Below, one piece after another: positions 44,495 through 53,500 of a stretch of DNA of 64,000 bases. The stretch is from the NCBI RefSeq assembly GCF_022376295.1, contig NZ_CP060140.1, forward strand, positions 3,972,356 through 4,036,355, given 5' to 3'. Each line of letters opens with the position of its first letter. Position 1 is the stretch's first letter. The notes beneath the pieces were generated by a model that ran no database searches, was not told where the DNA came from, and worked only from the letters and a program-made list of their open reading frames with translations. The translations under genes were made by a program, and so were the position numbers. Origin of the DNA: Nodularia sphaerocarpa UHCC 0038 (GTDB lineage Bacteria > Cyanobacteriota > Cyanobacteriia > Cyanobacteriales > Nostocaceae).

Positions 44495-45196
44495 TCAAGA
44501 TTCTTGGTTTAAAACTCTCTTTTCTGCACGTTGTCGATCTAGCTTGGCTTTGATCAGGTGCAGTCGTTCATTTGCGTATTGACGTTCTGTAATTCCATTA
44601 TTGCTTTCATGTAGTCGGCGGTAATAGACCACATCTGGAATTGTAATTTGTTGAAGTTGATGTTCCAGGGCTGAGATATACCAACTAATATCAGTACCTG
44701 TTTTGAGATTGGTGTCAAAGTTTCCTACTCTCAAGAAAGCCGAACGCTTGATCAACATAGCACTAGAAATATGCGCCGCAATTGGTTTTTCTGGACAGCG
44801 AATCCTGTTTCTAAAGCTTTCATCTAATTCGGGGCTATAAAAATTTTGAGCATAGCCAAAGACTGCTTCTATATCTGGGTTAGTATCAAAGACCGCCATT
44901 TGTTTTGCTAGTTTGTCCTTAACCCAAATATCATCAGAATCGAGAAAGGCGAGAAATTCACCATTGGACAGAGCAATTCCAGCATTTCTAGCAGCACTGA
45001 TTCCGCCATTGCTTTGATAACGATATATCAGGGGGTAGCTTTGGGCAATTTCGCCACTGCGATCGCTCGATCCATCATCGATTACAATCAACTCAATGTT
45101 AGGATAGGTTTGGTCTAAAACACTTTCGATAGCTTCAGCTAAATAGCGCTCTCGATTATAGCAGGGAATAATCACGCTAACTAAAGGTAAATTCAT
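44495..45196 (-). CDS. Glycosyltransferase, GT2 family
   Basis: 233 aa. LVSVIIPCYNRERYLAEAIE, VIDDGSSDRSGEIAQ and FLAFLDSDDIWVKDKL (DSD) identify a GT2 enzyme; TGTDISWYISALEHQ is the base region. It shares the layout of the tandem GT2 genes on the other arm but is clearly diverged. Its ATG overlaps the TGA of the upstream TPR-glycosyltransferase gene by one base (TGATG), so translation is probably coupled. Confidence 0.92.
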   Translation of the reverse strand: MNLPLVSVIIPCYNRERYLAEAIESVLDQTYPNIELIVIDDGSSDRSGEIAQSYPLIYRYQSNGGISAARNAGIALSNGEFLAFLDSDDIWVKDKLAKQMAVFDTNPDIEAVFGYAQNFYSPELDESFRNRIRCPEKPIAAHISSAMLIKRSAFLRVGNFDTNLKTGTDISWYISALEHQLQQITIPDVVYYRRLHESNNGITERQYANERLHLIKAKLDRQRAEKRVLNQES

Positions 45197-46617
45197 CAGA
45201 TTGATTTATATACTTCACTATTACAAAAACTATCTAGAAAATAATTTGCTGATAGTTTATCACGAGTTTCGCACGATTTCAGATATTCATGAGTTTCTAA
45301 AATGAGTGCAGTATCCAATGCTTTTGCTGCGGCTTCTTCTAGAGTATGGAAATACATCGGATAGTCTTCGCCTAGATATTCTATTACACTAGGAATAGGA
45401 TTAACTAGCAGTGGTGTAGCACGGGCAATGCATTCGATGATTGCATTATTTACACCAGAGTCATACAAATCCACAAAGGCGATATTCATCGACAGCAGAT
45501 CATCATAGGCATCGTCGGGAATATGTTCAATAACAGTTGTATTCTCAACATAAGCAGGATCAACTTGAATTTTATAAATCCTCCCTTCGATTTTCATCAG
45601 TTGAGCTAATATTGTCTCTGATGATTCAAACAAAAAACCTAATCTGACTTTTTCGTAACCAAGAGAGTTACCTTTAGCTAGAGGTAATTGATAAATCGAG
45701 TGTAACTTCCGCAACCACCAGCCAATCTGCACCACTTTTTTCTGAGGATTGGCAATAAATTGATTAAAATCAAATTGTTTTTCAGGAATCTCCGTGGGAT
45801 GGATTAATACCGAAACTGGTTTACCTGTTTCTTTCCTCAGCCAATCGCCATAATAGTCAGATAGTGCAAACAATCCCACGCACTGAGGCAAACTATCTTG
45901 CCAAATTTGCTTCTCAAATAGTTTTTGGGGCGATCTGTGATAATTGAACCAGATGGGCATCCTGTGGGGGTTGTGCAGAAATCCCACCCAAGGAGTTTTA
46001 TAAGGTACAATACCCTTTTCTTCTGAGTCCGCTAAACTATCGAAAACTCCATCAGCCCGCATTTTGGCTAATATCCGGGGCGATCTCCTACCAAAGTGAT
46101 GATGTTGAAAAAGAAATTGATTTTCTAGGAAGCCATCAAACAAAACACCTTGGGGATTGTGTAAAGAACTTAGTGCTTGAATTGCAAAATTCCAACCACT
46201 ACGATGAGTAGCAAAAACTCTTTGTTCTCCGAGATTAATTTTTCCTCTGGCTATACCTTGTAGTTTTTCATTAGGAAAATAAAGATTTTCTGCTTTTTTA
46301 TCTGGAATAATTTGTCTGGAATTGCTGGGTTTTCGCCAGCCCAAACATTGATAATAAAAAGAAAGCTCAGTGGCATCAAAGTCAATAGCTAAAGCTTGTT
46401 CATAGTAATCCATCGCTTCTGCTATCCGTCGTTGCTTGAGCATCAAATTGCCCAATTGCTGATAGACAGGCAAGAAGTCTGGTTGCAGTATTAAGGTTTC
46501 CTGATAGCGCGCCAAGGCATTTTCCAAGTCACCGCGCAGCTGCCAAGCATTTCCTAATTTAAATTGGGTTAACGCTGGGTTGTCTTGGTTATTGTTTTTG
46601 TTTAGTTCCAGATTCAT
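45196..46617 (-). CDS. TPR-containing GT-B-like glycosyltransferase
   Basis: 473 aa from the ATG at 46617 (the open frame reaches a TTG at 46665). Two TPRs at the N-terminus (TQFKLGNAWQLRGDLENALA, YQQLGNLMLKQRRIAEAMDY) are followed by a domain with a GT-B-like C-terminal end (FVDLYDSGVNNAIIECIARA, PLLVNPIPSVIEYLGEDYP), where the acidic residue binds the donor sugar. Related proteins are found with GT2 enzymes in cyanobacterial sugar loci. Substrate unknown. Its start overlaps the end of the NTP_transf_5 gene by 29 bases. Confidence 0.7.
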   Translation of the reverse strand: MNLELNKNNNQDNPALTQFKLGNAWQLRGDLENALARYQETLILQPDFLPVYQQLGNLMLKQRRIAEAMDYYEQALAIDFDATELSFYYQCLGWRKPSNSRQIIPDKKAENLYFPNEKLQGIARGKINLGEQRVFATHRSGWNFAIQALSSLHNPQGVLFDGFLENQFLFQHHHFGRRSPRILAKMRADGVFDSLADSEEKGIVPYKTPWVGFLHNPHRMPIWFNYHRSPQKLFEKQIWQDSLPQCVGLFALSDYYGDWLRKETGKPVSVLIHPTEIPEKQFDFNQFIANPQKKVVQIGWWLRKLHSIYQLPLAKGNSLGYEKVRLGFLFESSETILAQLMKIEGRIYKIQVDPAYVENTTVIEHIPDDAYDDLLSMNIAFVDLYDSGVNNAIIECIARATPLLVNPIPSVIEYLGEDYPMYFHTLEEAAAKALDTALILETHEYLKSCETRDKLSANYFLDSFCNSEVYKSI

Positions 46618-47932
46618 AGATGTTTTTGAGTATGTGTTTCCATAATAAGCGGATGGGACGAACAAAGTAATAAAGAAAAAATAATTGCTGAGGAAGTATT
46701 AAAAATTCATGATCGCGTTCATTCGGTACCAATAATCTTCTCATCAGAAAATACATATATAATAAAGTCATTGAAAGTGCTTCATCGAGCCACCAACGAT
46801 TTAATGACCTATCTAGTGTTTTTAATGGTGAGGTATATCCTAAATACAGATTGCGGATACCCAATAGGATTCTACTTTGATAGAAAAGTTGGTGTAAAGT
46901 GCTATCTGTCTTACTCTCTAGGGAATTGAACAGTGAAATTTGTGTGTCCAGGGATTTAATCTGAATAAATTTTGATACAATATGATCTGGTACAGAAATA
47001 TTGAAGAGATTTTGGGTTATATAGATTCCCAGTAAAAATAGTTTCTCACACCGCAACTCTGAAGATAGTCGCAAAGTTAAGTGCCAATCTAAATCAGGAT
47101 ATGCTTGTATCACTTGGGCAACATCACAAATCTGTTTAAGCGATCGCGACCATCCATATTCCTTGGCAATATTAACACTTTGAATAATTAACGCTATTTC
47201 TGGAATGAAACTTTTGATAGATTGACCCATCAGTGTCATGGGCTGACAATATTCCCAAAGGCGATCGTAATGGTTAGGGTTCCAAGTCCGTCTAGGTGGG
47301 ATACCCCAATGTAAGTCAATACTACGTTGTGGGTTACTATGCAGCAATAATGGCTCAAATCTGGCATTAAACATCTCTGCTTCCGGGGCTTTGTAAGACA
47401 GAGAGATTTGCAAATCTCTCTCGAATCCATCAATTTCAGCCTCTTCTGAGAAATTATACTGATAGCCTTGACTAATTAAAACTGCCTTTGCTTGCCAAAA
47501 GTCCCGTCGCCGTACCAAAATATCAAGATCATTAAACTGGCGTAAAGACACATTACCATAAGCTGATGCTGCAAGTACTGCTCCCTTAAAAGCGATCGCC
47601 TCAATTCCTGACTTTTCTAATTGCGTCAAAATCCTTAACAGTTCTTTAGTTTGAGATAAGTTATTCAATCCATTCATGCGATTGAGTGTTTGCAGTTGCA
47701 TCATTACCGAGCGCGGGACATCATCAATTTCCTTCAGACTTTGATACAGCAGAGGCATTACACCCTGAGCGATGCTAATTTCTATCAATTTAGACCAATT
47801 AAGATCATCTCTTAGTAAGTCCCTAACTGCGTTAACACTTGTCGTGTGAAAATGGCACTTGAGACAAGCAAGTAAAGCGATTACTTCCGGAGATAAACTA
47901 TTTTTAGGAGTTTCAGATATTATCTTATCCAT
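46589..47932 (-). CDS. Nucleotidyltransferase family protein (NTP_transf_5)
   Basis: 447 aa from the ATG at 47932 (an upstream extension to 48013 is unlikely). The core motif IEAIAFKGAVLAASAYGN followed by RQFNDLDILVRRRDF, with the DLDILV acidic pair, and a later IDLHWGIPP are hallmarks of NTP_transf_5. In the pseudomycoidin lasso cluster a member of this family (PsmN) adds hexose to a phosphorylated C-terminal residue (established); other members are uncharacterised. This is the canonical partner of the degenerate copy at 39083. It lies between the ABC exporter and TPR-glycosyltransferase on the minus arm. Confidence 0.85.
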   Translation of the reverse strand: MDKIISETPKNSLSPEVIALLACLKCHFHTTSVNAVRDLLRDDLNWSKLIEISIAQGVMPLLYQSLKEIDDVPRSVMMQLQTLNRMNGLNNLSQTKELLRILTQLEKSGIEAIAFKGAVLAASAYGNVSLRQFNDLDILVRRRDFWQAKAVLISQGYQYNFSEEAEIDGFERDLQISLSYKAPEAEMFNARFEPLLLHSNPQRSIDLHWGIPPRRTWNPNHYDRLWEYCQPMTLMGQSIKSFIPEIALIIQSVNIAKEYGWSRSLKQICDVAQVIQAYPDLDWHLTLRLSSELRCEKLFLLGIYITQNLFNISVPDHIVSKFIQIKSLDTQISLFNSLESKTDSTLHQLFYQSRILLGIRNLYLGYTSPLKTLDRSLNRWWLDEALSMTLLYMYFLMRRLLVPNERDHEFLILPQQLFFLYYFVRPIRLLWKHILKNIYESGTKQKQ

Positions 47933-48090
47933 GATTTCATCACACAAAAAAAAGCCTGTTTCAGAATAGCGCCAATTGGTATATACAGCACTTTGCAAGT
48001 AAATAAAGTACACATTTTTATATGATGAATCTTGTGGGGGAGGACAAGGACTGCCCGCCCTGCGTACCTACTCAAATGAAATTTACTATA

Positions 48091-49869
48091 TTATCGATAA
48101 TTTTTAGCTTGGGTTGTAAATAAATCAGCATATTTACCATTGAGAGACATGAGTTGATCGTGAGTTCCACTTTCGACAATCTCGCCCTCATGCAACACAT
48201 AAATTCGATCTGCTGTTTTCACAGTAGCCAGTCGATGGGTAATAAGCAAAACTGCGCGATCGCCCATGATTTCTCGAAACTTCTGGAATACCGCCGCCTC
48301 TGCATAAGCATCCATGCTACTGGTCGGTTCATCTAATATTACTAACTGAGCATCTCGCAAAAAAGCACGAGCCAGAGCAATTTTCTGCCACTGACCACCA
48401 CTCAATTGTTCTCCGCCCTTAAACCATTTACCTAACAAAGTTTCATATTCTTGCGGTAAGTTCTTAATAACAGAATCAGCACCTGAATATTGAGATGCTT
48501 CCATAACTTTTGGAGAATCAGGTGATAAATCAATATTACCAACCCAGATATTTTCCTTCGCTGTGAGTTGATAGCAGGTATAGTCTTGAAAAATTACACT
48601 AATCTGACGCTGTAAATCATTGATACCAAAGTCTTGAATATTCACTCCATCAATAGTAATACTACCGCTAGTTACATCATAAAGACGACAAAACAATTTC
48701 ACTAGGGTAGTTTTGCCAGAACCATTTTCACCAACCAGTGCCACCACTTCTTGAGGGGCAATTTTCAGATTGACTTGTTTAATTGCCTTCCTAGACGAAT
48801 TTTGATGTTGAAAGGTCACATTCTCAAAAACAATACCCTTTTGCATTTTAGATGGAACTGGCTTCGGCTGCATAGTTTCATACATCCCATTTGGGAGAGC
48901 CAAGAAATCAAATATATCCGACAGAAATAAATTATTTTCATGCAGTCCACCTAGACTAGCAATCAAGTCTTTGAGTCCATTTTGTCCCCTCTGAAATGCT
49001 TGACTATATAGAACTAAATCACCCAATTGAAACTTACCGTAAATTGTTTGATGAATAATAAATCCATAAGTTCCTATCATCAACAGCCCAGTACAACCCT
49101 GTGTAATTAATCGCATTAGAGATTGTCGGACTGTAATAGCAAGTTTCTCCTTAAATAGTTGTTGCCTAAGTTGATAAAATCTTTGAATAAATACATCGCC
49201 TAAACCGAATAGTCGAATCTCTTTTGCAGGTTGATCTCCTAGTATTAAATGTCCAAAGTAGTTAGCTTTACGTTCTATTTCAGTTTGACGACGCTGCCAT
49301 TTGTAGATAAATTTTGATTGCCAAAAGCGAATAAACATTGTTGGTATTGAAGCCACCAACAAAATTACAAATATCACCCAATTTAATGAGAGTAATAATC
49401 CAGAGATTACTGTCAAAGAGATAATATTTTGAAAAGCAGTAGTTAAATTGGTTAACATTCGGGTGGGGCGGTGTGGTGCTTCCCACTTAGCACGTTCTAA
49501 GATATCTTGTTTTTCAGGGCTTTCGTAGGATTCTAAATCAATGGCGATCGCTTTTCGGAAAATCGTTACCTGCATATAGTCTGTCACCCTCTGCGATAGG
49601 GTTGTAGAGCATATTTCCGCAATTACAGTATTAAAATTGATCCATAATATAACTGCCCCAGCATTGATTAGTAGAAAGGTAATATCTGCAAAAATCTGTT
49701 GTTTATCGTTAATGCTGATACTTACAGCAATGCGATCCACAATTAGTTTGATGATGTAAAGTAATACCAGAGGTAATACACTTTGAATTACATTTAAAAT
49801 TACATTGGCAATCATCCAGTTTGGAGAACTTTGCCAAACTAGACTAATCGCACGTTTGATGTTTGTCAT
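48091..49869 (-). CDS. ABC exporter, fused permease/ATPase (peptide-exporter-like)
   Basis: 592 aa. A six-helix exporter domain (about 1-330) is followed by an ATPase domain (about 345-590) with Walker A GENGSGKTT, signature LSGGQWQK, Walker B LVILDEPTSSMD and H-loop ITHRLATV. The long cytoplasmic segment DLESYESPEKQDILERAKWE is typical of the exporter group found with lasso and other RiPP clusters (McjD-like and relatives), but also occurs elsewhere. No peptidase C39 domain is present. It is first in the minus arm, 77 bases or more upstream of the NTP_transf_5 gene, and is the likely export step of the locus. Confidence 0.88.
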   Translation of the reverse strand: MTNIKRAISLVWQSSPNWMIANVILNVIQSVLPLVLLYIIKLIVDRIAVSISINDKQQIFADITFLLINAGAVILWINFNTVIAEICSTTLSQRVTDYMQVTIFRKAIAIDLESYESPEKQDILERAKWEAPHRPTRMLTNLTTAFQNIISLTVISGLLLSLNWVIFVILLVASIPTMFIRFWQSKFIYKWQRRQTEIERKANYFGHLILGDQPAKEIRLFGLGDVFIQRFYQLRQQLFKEKLAITVRQSLMRLITQGCTGLLMIGTYGFIIHQTIYGKFQLGDLVLYSQAFQRGQNGLKDLIASLGGLHENNLFLSDIFDFLALPNGMYETMQPKPVPSKMQKGIVFENVTFQHQNSSRKAIKQVNLKIAPQEVVALVGENGSGKTTLVKLFCRLYDVTSGSITIDGVNIQDFGINDLQRQISVIFQDYTCYQLTAKENIWVGNIDLSPDSPKVMEASQYSGADSVIKNLPQEYETLLGKWFKGGEQLSGGQWQKIALARAFLRDAQLVILDEPTSSMDAYAEAAVFQKFREIMGDRAVLLITHRLATVKTADRIYVLHEGEIVESGTHDQLMSLNGKYADLFTTQAKNYR

Positions 49870-49930
49870 TAAGCCATCCAGGAAAAACTAAGCCACTACC
49901 AGCAGCTAAATACTACATATAGAGTCTTAG

Positions 49931-50101
49931 AGGTTGTTTGAAAAGTCTAATTTATTACTAGCCCAGGCGATTAGAAATCGCGGCTACACAGACAAAACCC
50001 GCCTGCGCGGGTTAAAAACCTTAATTCTTCATTAGTCCAGGTCGCTGGACTTTGCCTGTGTAGTAGCGAATTATATTCGCCTCATACTTTTCAAACATCC
50101 T
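49931..50101. mobile_element. MITE with target-site duplication
   Basis: The ends AGGTTGTTTGAAAAGT and (reverse complement) AGGATGTTTGAAAAGT are a 16-base inverted repeat with one mismatch, flanked by identical CTTAG (49926-49930 and 50102-50106). The 171-base interior has stems such as AACCCGCCTGCGCGGGTT and no ORF. This occupies most of the 337-base gap upstream of the ABC exporter gene. Confidence 0.85.
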
Positions 50102-50206
50102 CTTAGCGCGAGATTTTGAAAATCTTTATAGTTTCCCTTGGATTTCTGCCCTTCTATTTAGTCTTTATACTTTTTTAACAAATACCTCTAGCGGGGGGAA
50201 CCATCG

Positions 50207-51103
50207 TTACGAATTACGACTTAATTGATATTGTTTCCACTTTTCATGCTGACGCACTCTCTTTTCTTCAGTCAGGCTATCAAAACAGTGGAGACAAGAA
50301 ATACCTTCTTCATATTTAGGAGAAGTCTTATCAGTCGCAGAAATTGGATGTCCACAACAAAAGCATAGTTCATGACTACCTGACTCCAACCCATGACGCA
50401 CTGCTACCCGTTCATCAAAGACAAAACATTCACCTTCCCACAAACTTTCTTCTGTTGGAACTGATTCTAAATATTTGAGAATCCCGCCTTTGAGGTGATA
50501 AACTTCGGCAAAGCCTTGAGATATCATAAAAGATGAAGCTTTTTCACAACGAATCCCGCCAGTACAAAACAAAGCGACTTTTTTGTGTAGGTTGGGGTCG
50601 AGATTTTGACTCACATATTCTGGGAACTCTCGGAATGATTTAGTTTGAGGATTTTGTGCCTTTTTGAAAGTACCGATATTCACCTCATAATCATTTCGGG
50701 TGTCAATCACAATTACGTCAGGATCAGAAATCAAATCATTCCATTCCTGGGGGTTGACATAAGTACCCACCTGCTGATTCGGGTCAACTTCCGGTAAACC
50801 CATAGTCACAATTTCTGGTTTTAGCCGCACCTTCATCCGTTCAAATGGCTGTGTTTCGGTGTATGATTCTTTGGCTTCTAAGTCTGCCAAACGGGGGTCA
50901 GCACGCAAAAACGTTAAAACAGAATCAACAGCTTGCCTCGACCCGGCAATAGTGCCATTAATGCCCTCTGCGGCTAATAAAATTGTCCCCTTAACACCTT
51001 GTGATTGGCAGTAAGAAAGCAGAGATTCTTGTTTTTCGGCAAAATCGGGCAGACTGACAAATTTATAAAGTGCTGCCACCACCTGGATATTTTCTTGCTT
51101 CAT
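50207..51103 (-). CDS. trhO: tRNA uridine(34) hydroxylase, rhodanese-type
   Basis: 298 aa. TrhO (YceA, UPF0176) hydroxylates U34 of tRNAs. An N-terminal acylphosphatase-like domain (KGTILLAAEGINGTIAGS) is followed by a rhodanese domain (about 122-225) with the catalytic loop FCTGGIRCEKAS (Cys180), and a C-terminal zinc-type part (CFCCGHPIS, ISCLHC). The length is typical. It lies next to, and on the opposite strand from, tRNA-Ala(TGC), which is perhaps fortuitous. Confidence 0.95.
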   Translation of the reverse strand: MKQENIQVVAALYKFVSLPDFAEKQESLLSYCQSQGVKGTILLAAEGINGTIAGSRQAVDSVLTFLRADPRLADLEAKESYTETQPFERMKVRLKPEIVTMGLPEVDPNQQVGTYVNPQEWNDLISDPDVIVIDTRNDYEVNIGTFKKAQNPQTKSFREFPEYVSQNLDPNLHKKVALFCTGGIRCEKASSFMISQGFAEVYHLKGGILKYLESVPTEESLWEGECFVFDERVAVRHGLESGSHELCFCCGHPISATDKTSPKYEEGISCLHCFDSLTEEKRVRQHEKWKQYQLSRNS

Positions 51104-51159
51104 TTCTTGAGCAATGATATAATTTTTAATTAAAATAGCAAATGCTGTTTCTATTTTAT

Positions 51160-51232
51160 GGGGGTTTAGCTCAGTTGGTAGAGCGCCTGCTTTGCAAGCA
51201 GGATGTCAGCAGTTCGAGTCTGCTAATCTCCA
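51160..51232 (+). tRNA. tRNA-Ala (anticodon TGC)
   Basis: A complete cloverleaf of 73 bases: acceptor arms GGGGGTT / AATCTCC (two G-U pairs), D-arm GCTCAGTTGGTAGAGC, anticodon stem CCTGC/GCAGG with loop TTTGCAA (anticodon TGC) and T-arm GCAGTTCGAGTCTGC. Discriminator A is present and CCA is not encoded. The 3' end abuts the stop codon of the convergent DUF938 gene at 51233. Confidence 0.97.
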
Positions 51233-51874
51233 CTATTGAGAACGCTGAAAAACTACAGAAAGATTATTAGCTGGCATTTGGTAAATTTCTTGAAAAATCA
51301 GATGCTGATTACTAGCTGCTTCTATGACATCTTCCAAATTACGCACACCCCACTCAGGATTTCGCTCCTTTAAAGATTGATCAAAAGCGGCATTACTAGA
51401 AGCAGTATGTTCACCATTTTGTTTAAAAGGACCATATAAATAGAGTATTCCACCATTCGGCAAAATTCGACCAGCACCAGCCATCAGTCCCAAACAAGCT
51501 GACCAAGGTGAAATATGAATCATATTAATATTAACTATAGCTACAATGGGTGAGTCAGGTAAATTACCTTTCTCCACTCCCCAAATTGGCGCACTAGCAT
51601 CAAGTTCCAAAGGTGGATAAAGATTATCTGATGGAAATTCTTCAGCCCAAGCAGTCACACTAGCGCGTAACAAGGGATTTTGTTCAGTCGGTAGCCATCG
51701 ACGAGGGCTAAGACGGGGCGCAAAATATACAGCGTGTTCACCCGTACCACTAGCCACTTCCAAAATAGTGCCACTTGTAGGTAACACTTGTAAAAGCACC
51801 TCTAAAATAGGTTCACGATTGCGTTGAGTTGCTGGCGCGTACTGTCGCGCATCCTCCGGTATATTAATATCCAA
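51233..51874 (-). CDS. DUF938 SAM-dependent methyltransferase
   Basis: 213 aa. The family start pattern (RQYAPATQRNREPILEVL) and SAM motif TILEVASGTGEHAVYFA are clear, with NINMIHISPWSACLGLMAG downstream, all typical of DUF938. The substrate is unknown. TTG at 51874 is the only start giving the conserved N-terminus, since no ATG lies before the family motif. The stop codon touches the tRNA-Ala 3' end, leaving no spacer. Confidence 0.88.
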   Translation of the reverse strand: MDINIPEDARQYAPATQRNREPILEVLLQVLPTSGTILEVASGTGEHAVYFAPRLSPRRWLPTEQNPLLRASVTAWAEEFPSDNLYPPLELDASAPIWGVEKGNLPDSPIVAIVNINMIHISPWSACLGLMAGAGRILPNGGILYLYGPFKQNGEHTASSNAAFDQSLKERNPEWGVRNLEDVIEAASNQHLIFQEIYQMPANNLSVVFQRSQ

Positions 51875-51946
51875 ATTAAACTCTTATCCTTTGCGCCTCT
51901 GCGCCTCTGCGTGACACCAAATCCATATTCTCATCTGGAGAGTCAT

Positions 51947-53347
51947 TTGCCTAAATCAATCAACTCCACCCAACCACCACTCAAATTTATTCCTCAAAGC
52001 TTTAACCCCTTTATACTGCAAATTTTCCGGTGGTTATTGCCCATTGTGCTACGTTTTCGCACTAAACCGTGGCTACCTGCGGGGATTGTCCAAATTGAAG
52101 CTCAGAATGTTGAGACATTAGCGAAACTTTATCAACAATTCCAGGCTGGGAAAATACGCTTTTTGATAGCCTTTCGTCATCCAGAGGTAGAAGATCCTCT
52201 GTGTATGCTACATCTAGTTTCCTACATTTTGCCCAAAGTTGCACGCCAGCAAGGTATTATACTGCAACAACCCCCTCACAGCTACTTTGTTTATGACCGA
52301 GGAATGACTGTATGGGCGGGAAATTGGCTAGGCTGGTTATTCTCTAAAGTTGGCGGTGTTCCCATTCGTCGTGGTCGCCGAGTAGATAGACAAGCGATTC
52401 AAACCGCACGAGAATTGTTTGTTAATGGTGAAATGGCGATCGCAGTTGCACCAGAAGGAGGTAATAATGGTCATAGTGAAATTGTCAGTCCCTTAGAACC
52501 AGGTGTAGCTCAATTAGGGTTCTGGTGTGTAGAAGACTTGCAAAAAGCCCACCGTTCTGAGACTGTTGTAATTGTCCCCATTGGTATTCAGTATAGCTAC
52601 GTCGAGCCACCTTGGTCAAAACTGCATTGGCTATTAACTAAATTAGAAGCTGATAGCGGTTTGGAACCAATTGATCAATCTGCGACTCCAGAAATTTACC
52701 ATCAACGCATTTGTCGTCTCGGTGAATATTTGATTACCGAGATGGAAGAGTTTTATCGCCGATTCTATCATCAAGACATCCCCAAAACCATATCGATTGA
52801 TGAATCTGCAAGTCCCAATGAAATACTCATTGCAAGATTACATCGTTTAATGGATAAAGCTTTACAGGTTCCTGAAGCATATTTTGGCGTACAAGCCCAA
52901 GGAAATTTTATTGATCGTTGTCGTCGTTTAGAAGAAGCCGGTTGGAATTACATCTACCGAGATGATATAGCAGATATCAATGCTTTACCACCGTTCAAAC
53001 GTGGTTTAGCAGATTGGGTTGCTTCAGAAGCAGATTTGAAAATGCAACATATCAGAATAGTGGAAAGTTTTGTGGCTGTGACTGCTAATTATATCCAGGA
53101 AAAACCGACGGCGGAAAGGTTCGCAGAAACAACGTTATTAATGTTTGATTTGCTCTCTCGTATCCAGGAATCTACTCTTCCCGGAAGGCCTCGTTTAGGT
53201 TTGCGAAAGGCGCTGATTACTGTCGGTGAACCAATTTCTGTGACTGAACGTTGGGAAAAAACTCAAGGCGATCGCTCTGCAACTCGTCAAGCTGTCAGTG
53301 ACTTGACAAAAGACTTACAAACTGCTATGGAAAAGATAATTAAATAG
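51947..53347 (+). CDS. 1-acyl-glycerol-3-phosphate acyltransferase-like (PlsC family)
   Basis: 466 aa from the TTG at 51947, which has GGAG seven bases upstream; the open frame reaches 51824, but that extension is encoded by the GCGCCTCTGCGCCTCTGCG repeat. The HX4D motif is FRHPEVEDP (about residue 78), followed by GGVPIRRGRR and VAPEGGNN, the acyl-acceptor motifs. The C-terminal half is longer than simple PlsC enzymes. Likely adds acyl chains in membrane lipid synthesis (inference). It is divergent from the DUF938 gene. Confidence 0.82.
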   Translation: MPKSINSTQPPLKFIPQSFNPFILQIFRWLLPIVLRFRTKPWLPAGIVQIEAQNVETLAKLYQQFQAGKIRFLIAFRHPEVEDPLCMLHLVSYILPKVARQQGIILQQPPHSYFVYDRGMTVWAGNWLGWLFSKVGGVPIRRGRRVDRQAIQTARELFVNGEMAIAVAPEGGNNGHSEIVSPLEPGVAQLGFWCVEDLQKAHRSETVVIVPIGIQYSYVEPPWSKLHWLLTKLEADSGLEPIDQSATPEIYHQRICRLGEYLITEMEEFYRRFYHQDIPKTISIDESASPNEILIARLHRLMDKALQVPEAYFGVQAQGNFIDRCRRLEEAGWNYIYRDDIADINALPPFKRGLADWVASEADLKMQHIRIVESFVAVTANYIQEKPTAERFAETTLLMFDLLSRIQESTLPGRPRLGLRKALITVGEPISVTERWEKTQGDRSATRQAVSDLTKDLQTAMEKIIK

Positions 53348-53406
53348 TCATTAGTCATTAGTCATTTGTCATTTGTCATTGGTCATTAGTCATTAGTCAT
53401 TAGTCA
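53346..53406. repeat. Tandem heptamer repeat (TAGTCAT/TTGTCAT)
   Basis: About eight seven-base units of T(A/T)GTCAT directly follow the acyltransferase stop. Same unit length and similar sequence as the tract at 1341. Confidence 0.9.
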
Positions 53407-53430
53407 CAAGGTGTACCGAGCGGATTGATG

Positions 53431-53500
53431 ATGATTAGACATTTGGGGAGAAAGAATGTAGAGACGTTGGATCCAACGTCTCTACAAAGGTTGACTAATC
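53431..53500. repeat. Palindromic repeat, copy D
   Basis: The left end GATTAGACAT is followed by a perfect 28-base palindrome (53458-53485, arms GTAGAGACGTT / AACGTCTCTAC around GGATCC). The right part is shortened and abuts the stop of the small gene at 53495. It is the same family as copies A-C. Confidence 0.75.

Noticed and set aside
38567..49869. Complete lasso peptide cluster
   Set aside because: No asparagine-synthetase-like cyclase, no transglutaminase-like B2 peptidase and no separate short precursor gene were found, so I call it only related to such clusters.
51824..51946. N-terminal extension of the acyltransferase gene
   Set aside because: It is encoded by the GCGCCTCTGCGCC dispersed repeat and overlaps the divergent DUF938 gene; the TTG at 51947 has a better ribosome site.
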